Shown piece by piece: positions 4,473-5,254 of a stretch of 5,254 nt of DNA. Each line of letters starts with the position of its first letter. Position 1 is the first letter of the stretch. Source of the stretch: an uncultured Bacillota bacterium (GTDB lineage: Bacteria > Bacillota > Dehalobacteriia > UBA4068); the NCBI GenBank assembly GCA_934427095.1, contig CAKRYM010000115.1, positions 1-5,254 of the forward strand. The letters run 5' to 3'. Below the pieces are notes generated by a model. That model was not told the origin of the DNA and searched no databases. It was given only the letters and a program-made list of their open reading frames with translations. The translations under genes were made by a program, and so were the position numbers.

Positions 4473-5254
4473 ATGCCCCCCAAAAATACAGTGGCCACGC
4501 TGTTGCAAATGAAAAAAAACGGTGAAAAAATTTCCCAAGTGACCAGTTACGACTATACTACTGCACGCCTAGTGGAAGCAGCTGGAATCAATACCATATT
4601 GGTAGGAGACAGCCTTGGCATGACCATGCAAGGGTATGAAACCACTCTGCCAGTTACATTAGAAGAGATGATTGTTTATGGCCGCAGCGTAGTGCGGGGC
4701 TGTAAGAATACCTTTGTCATTATGGATATGCCCTTTATGAGCTATCAGATCTCAGCAGAACAGGCTCTGGAAAACGCCGGTCGACTAATTAAAGAAACGA
4801 ATGCTAATGCAGTAAAGCTGGAAGGTGGAGCTGCGGTTACAAGTCAGATTAAAGCGATTGTCAATGCGGGAATTCCAGTCTGCGCCCATATTGGTATGAC
4901 CCCCCAGTCGGTGAACGTTTTTGGCGGCTTTAAGGTCCAAGGCAGAGGCGAAGCCAATGCCAGACGCGTATTAGAAGATGCTTTGGCTGTGCAAGAAGCC
5001 GGTGCCTTTATGTGTGTGTTAGAATGCGTACCGCCTAAGCTTGCTGCGCTAATTACCAGTAAAGTAAATATGATTACCATTGGGATAGGCGCCGGAGCGG
5101 GTTGTGATGGCCAAGTATTAGTCTATCAAGATATGCTGGGTATGTCTGGAGACCTTGCCCCCACATTTGTGAAACGATTTGCTGAGATCGGCAAAGAAAT
5201 GGCTGACGCATTTAAGGAATACAATGCCCAAGTGAAAGCTGGCACCTTCCCTAC
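4473..5254 (+). CDS. panB: 3-methyl-2-oxobutanoate hydroxymethyltransferase (cut by window end)
   Basis: PanB adds a hydroxymethyl group from methylene-tetrahydrofolate to 2-oxoisovalerate to form ketopantoate, the first committed step to pantothenate and coenzyme A. The reading frame from ATG 4473 is open to the window end: 260 complete codons, about 15 short of the usual length near 275. All key residues are in their usual places: the Mg ligands Asp46 (ILVGDSLGM) and Asp85 (IMDMPFMSYQ), Lys115 and Glu117 in KLEGG, His139 in AHIGMTPQSV, the catalytic Glu184 in LECVP, then IGIGAG (203-208) and DGQVLV. One oddity is VYGRSVVRG (68-76), where most PanB proteins have a YHT/YHC-type sequence. The gene begins 1 nt after the stop of the DUF2520 gene, so the two form an operon; panC and panD would be expected next. 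Confidence 0.96.
   Translation, partial: MPPKNTVATLLQMKKNGEKISQVTSYDYTTARLVEAAGINTILVGDSLGMTMQGYETTLPVTLEEMIVYGRSVVRGCKNTFVIMDMPFMSYQISAEQALENAGRLIKETNANAVKLEGGAAVTSQIKAIVNAGIPVCAHIGMTPQSVNVFGGFKVQGRGEANARRVLEDALAVQEAGAFMCVLECVPPKLAALITSKVNMITIGIGAGAGCDGQVLVYQDMLGMSGDLAPTFVKRFAEIGKEMADAFKEYNAQVKAGTFP

Noticed and set aside
4844..5080. Minus-strand frame of 78 codons
   Set aside because: It is antisense to panB, which is firmly identified.

Overview
The window looks like the chromosome of a low-to-medium GC Gram-positive (Firmicutes), most likely a clostridial or Negativicutes-type anaerobe. This rests on the strong AGGAGG-type ribosome sites, consensus sigma-A promoters, and a Rossmann/DUF2520 gene directly in front of panB. 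The genus cannot be fixed from the sequence alone.

Left part (1-2307): two glutamine-dependent nucleotide synthesis genes diverge from one compact promoter region. pyrG (CTP synthase, minus strand, cut by the window edge) and guaA (GMP synthase, plus strand, complete) have back-to-back TTGACA/TATAAT promoters whose -35 boxes are 18 bp apart across an A/T palindrome. Each leader has a terminator-like hairpin followed by six T's before the start codon, so both genes may be controlled by attenuation.

Middle (2308-3613): a minus-strand nucleoside phosphorylase gene converges on guaA, with one weak terminator-like hairpin between them. Upstream of it lie about 420 bp without an intact gene. That stretch holds the probable phosphorylase promoter, an exact 12-bp tandem repeat, a decayed minus-strand fragment of a sugar-type ABC transporter ATPase (UgpC/MalK/MsmX family), and a good plus-strand promoter whose -10 box sits inside a 17-bp near-palindrome.

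Right part (3614-5254): the start of a pantothenate operon. A Rossmann plus DUF2520 protein, probably the PanG-type ketopantoate reductase, is followed 1 nt later by panB (ketopantoate hydroxymethyltransferase), which runs off the window end about 15 residues short of its usual length. Together they would turn 2-oxoisovalerate into ketopantoate and then pantoate. panC and panD would be expected next but are outside the window.

No tRNA, rRNA, CRISPR array or intact mobile element was seen. The most unusual parts are the twin leader hairpins of pyrG/guaA, the ABC ATPase relic, and the operator-like promoter of the pan operon.
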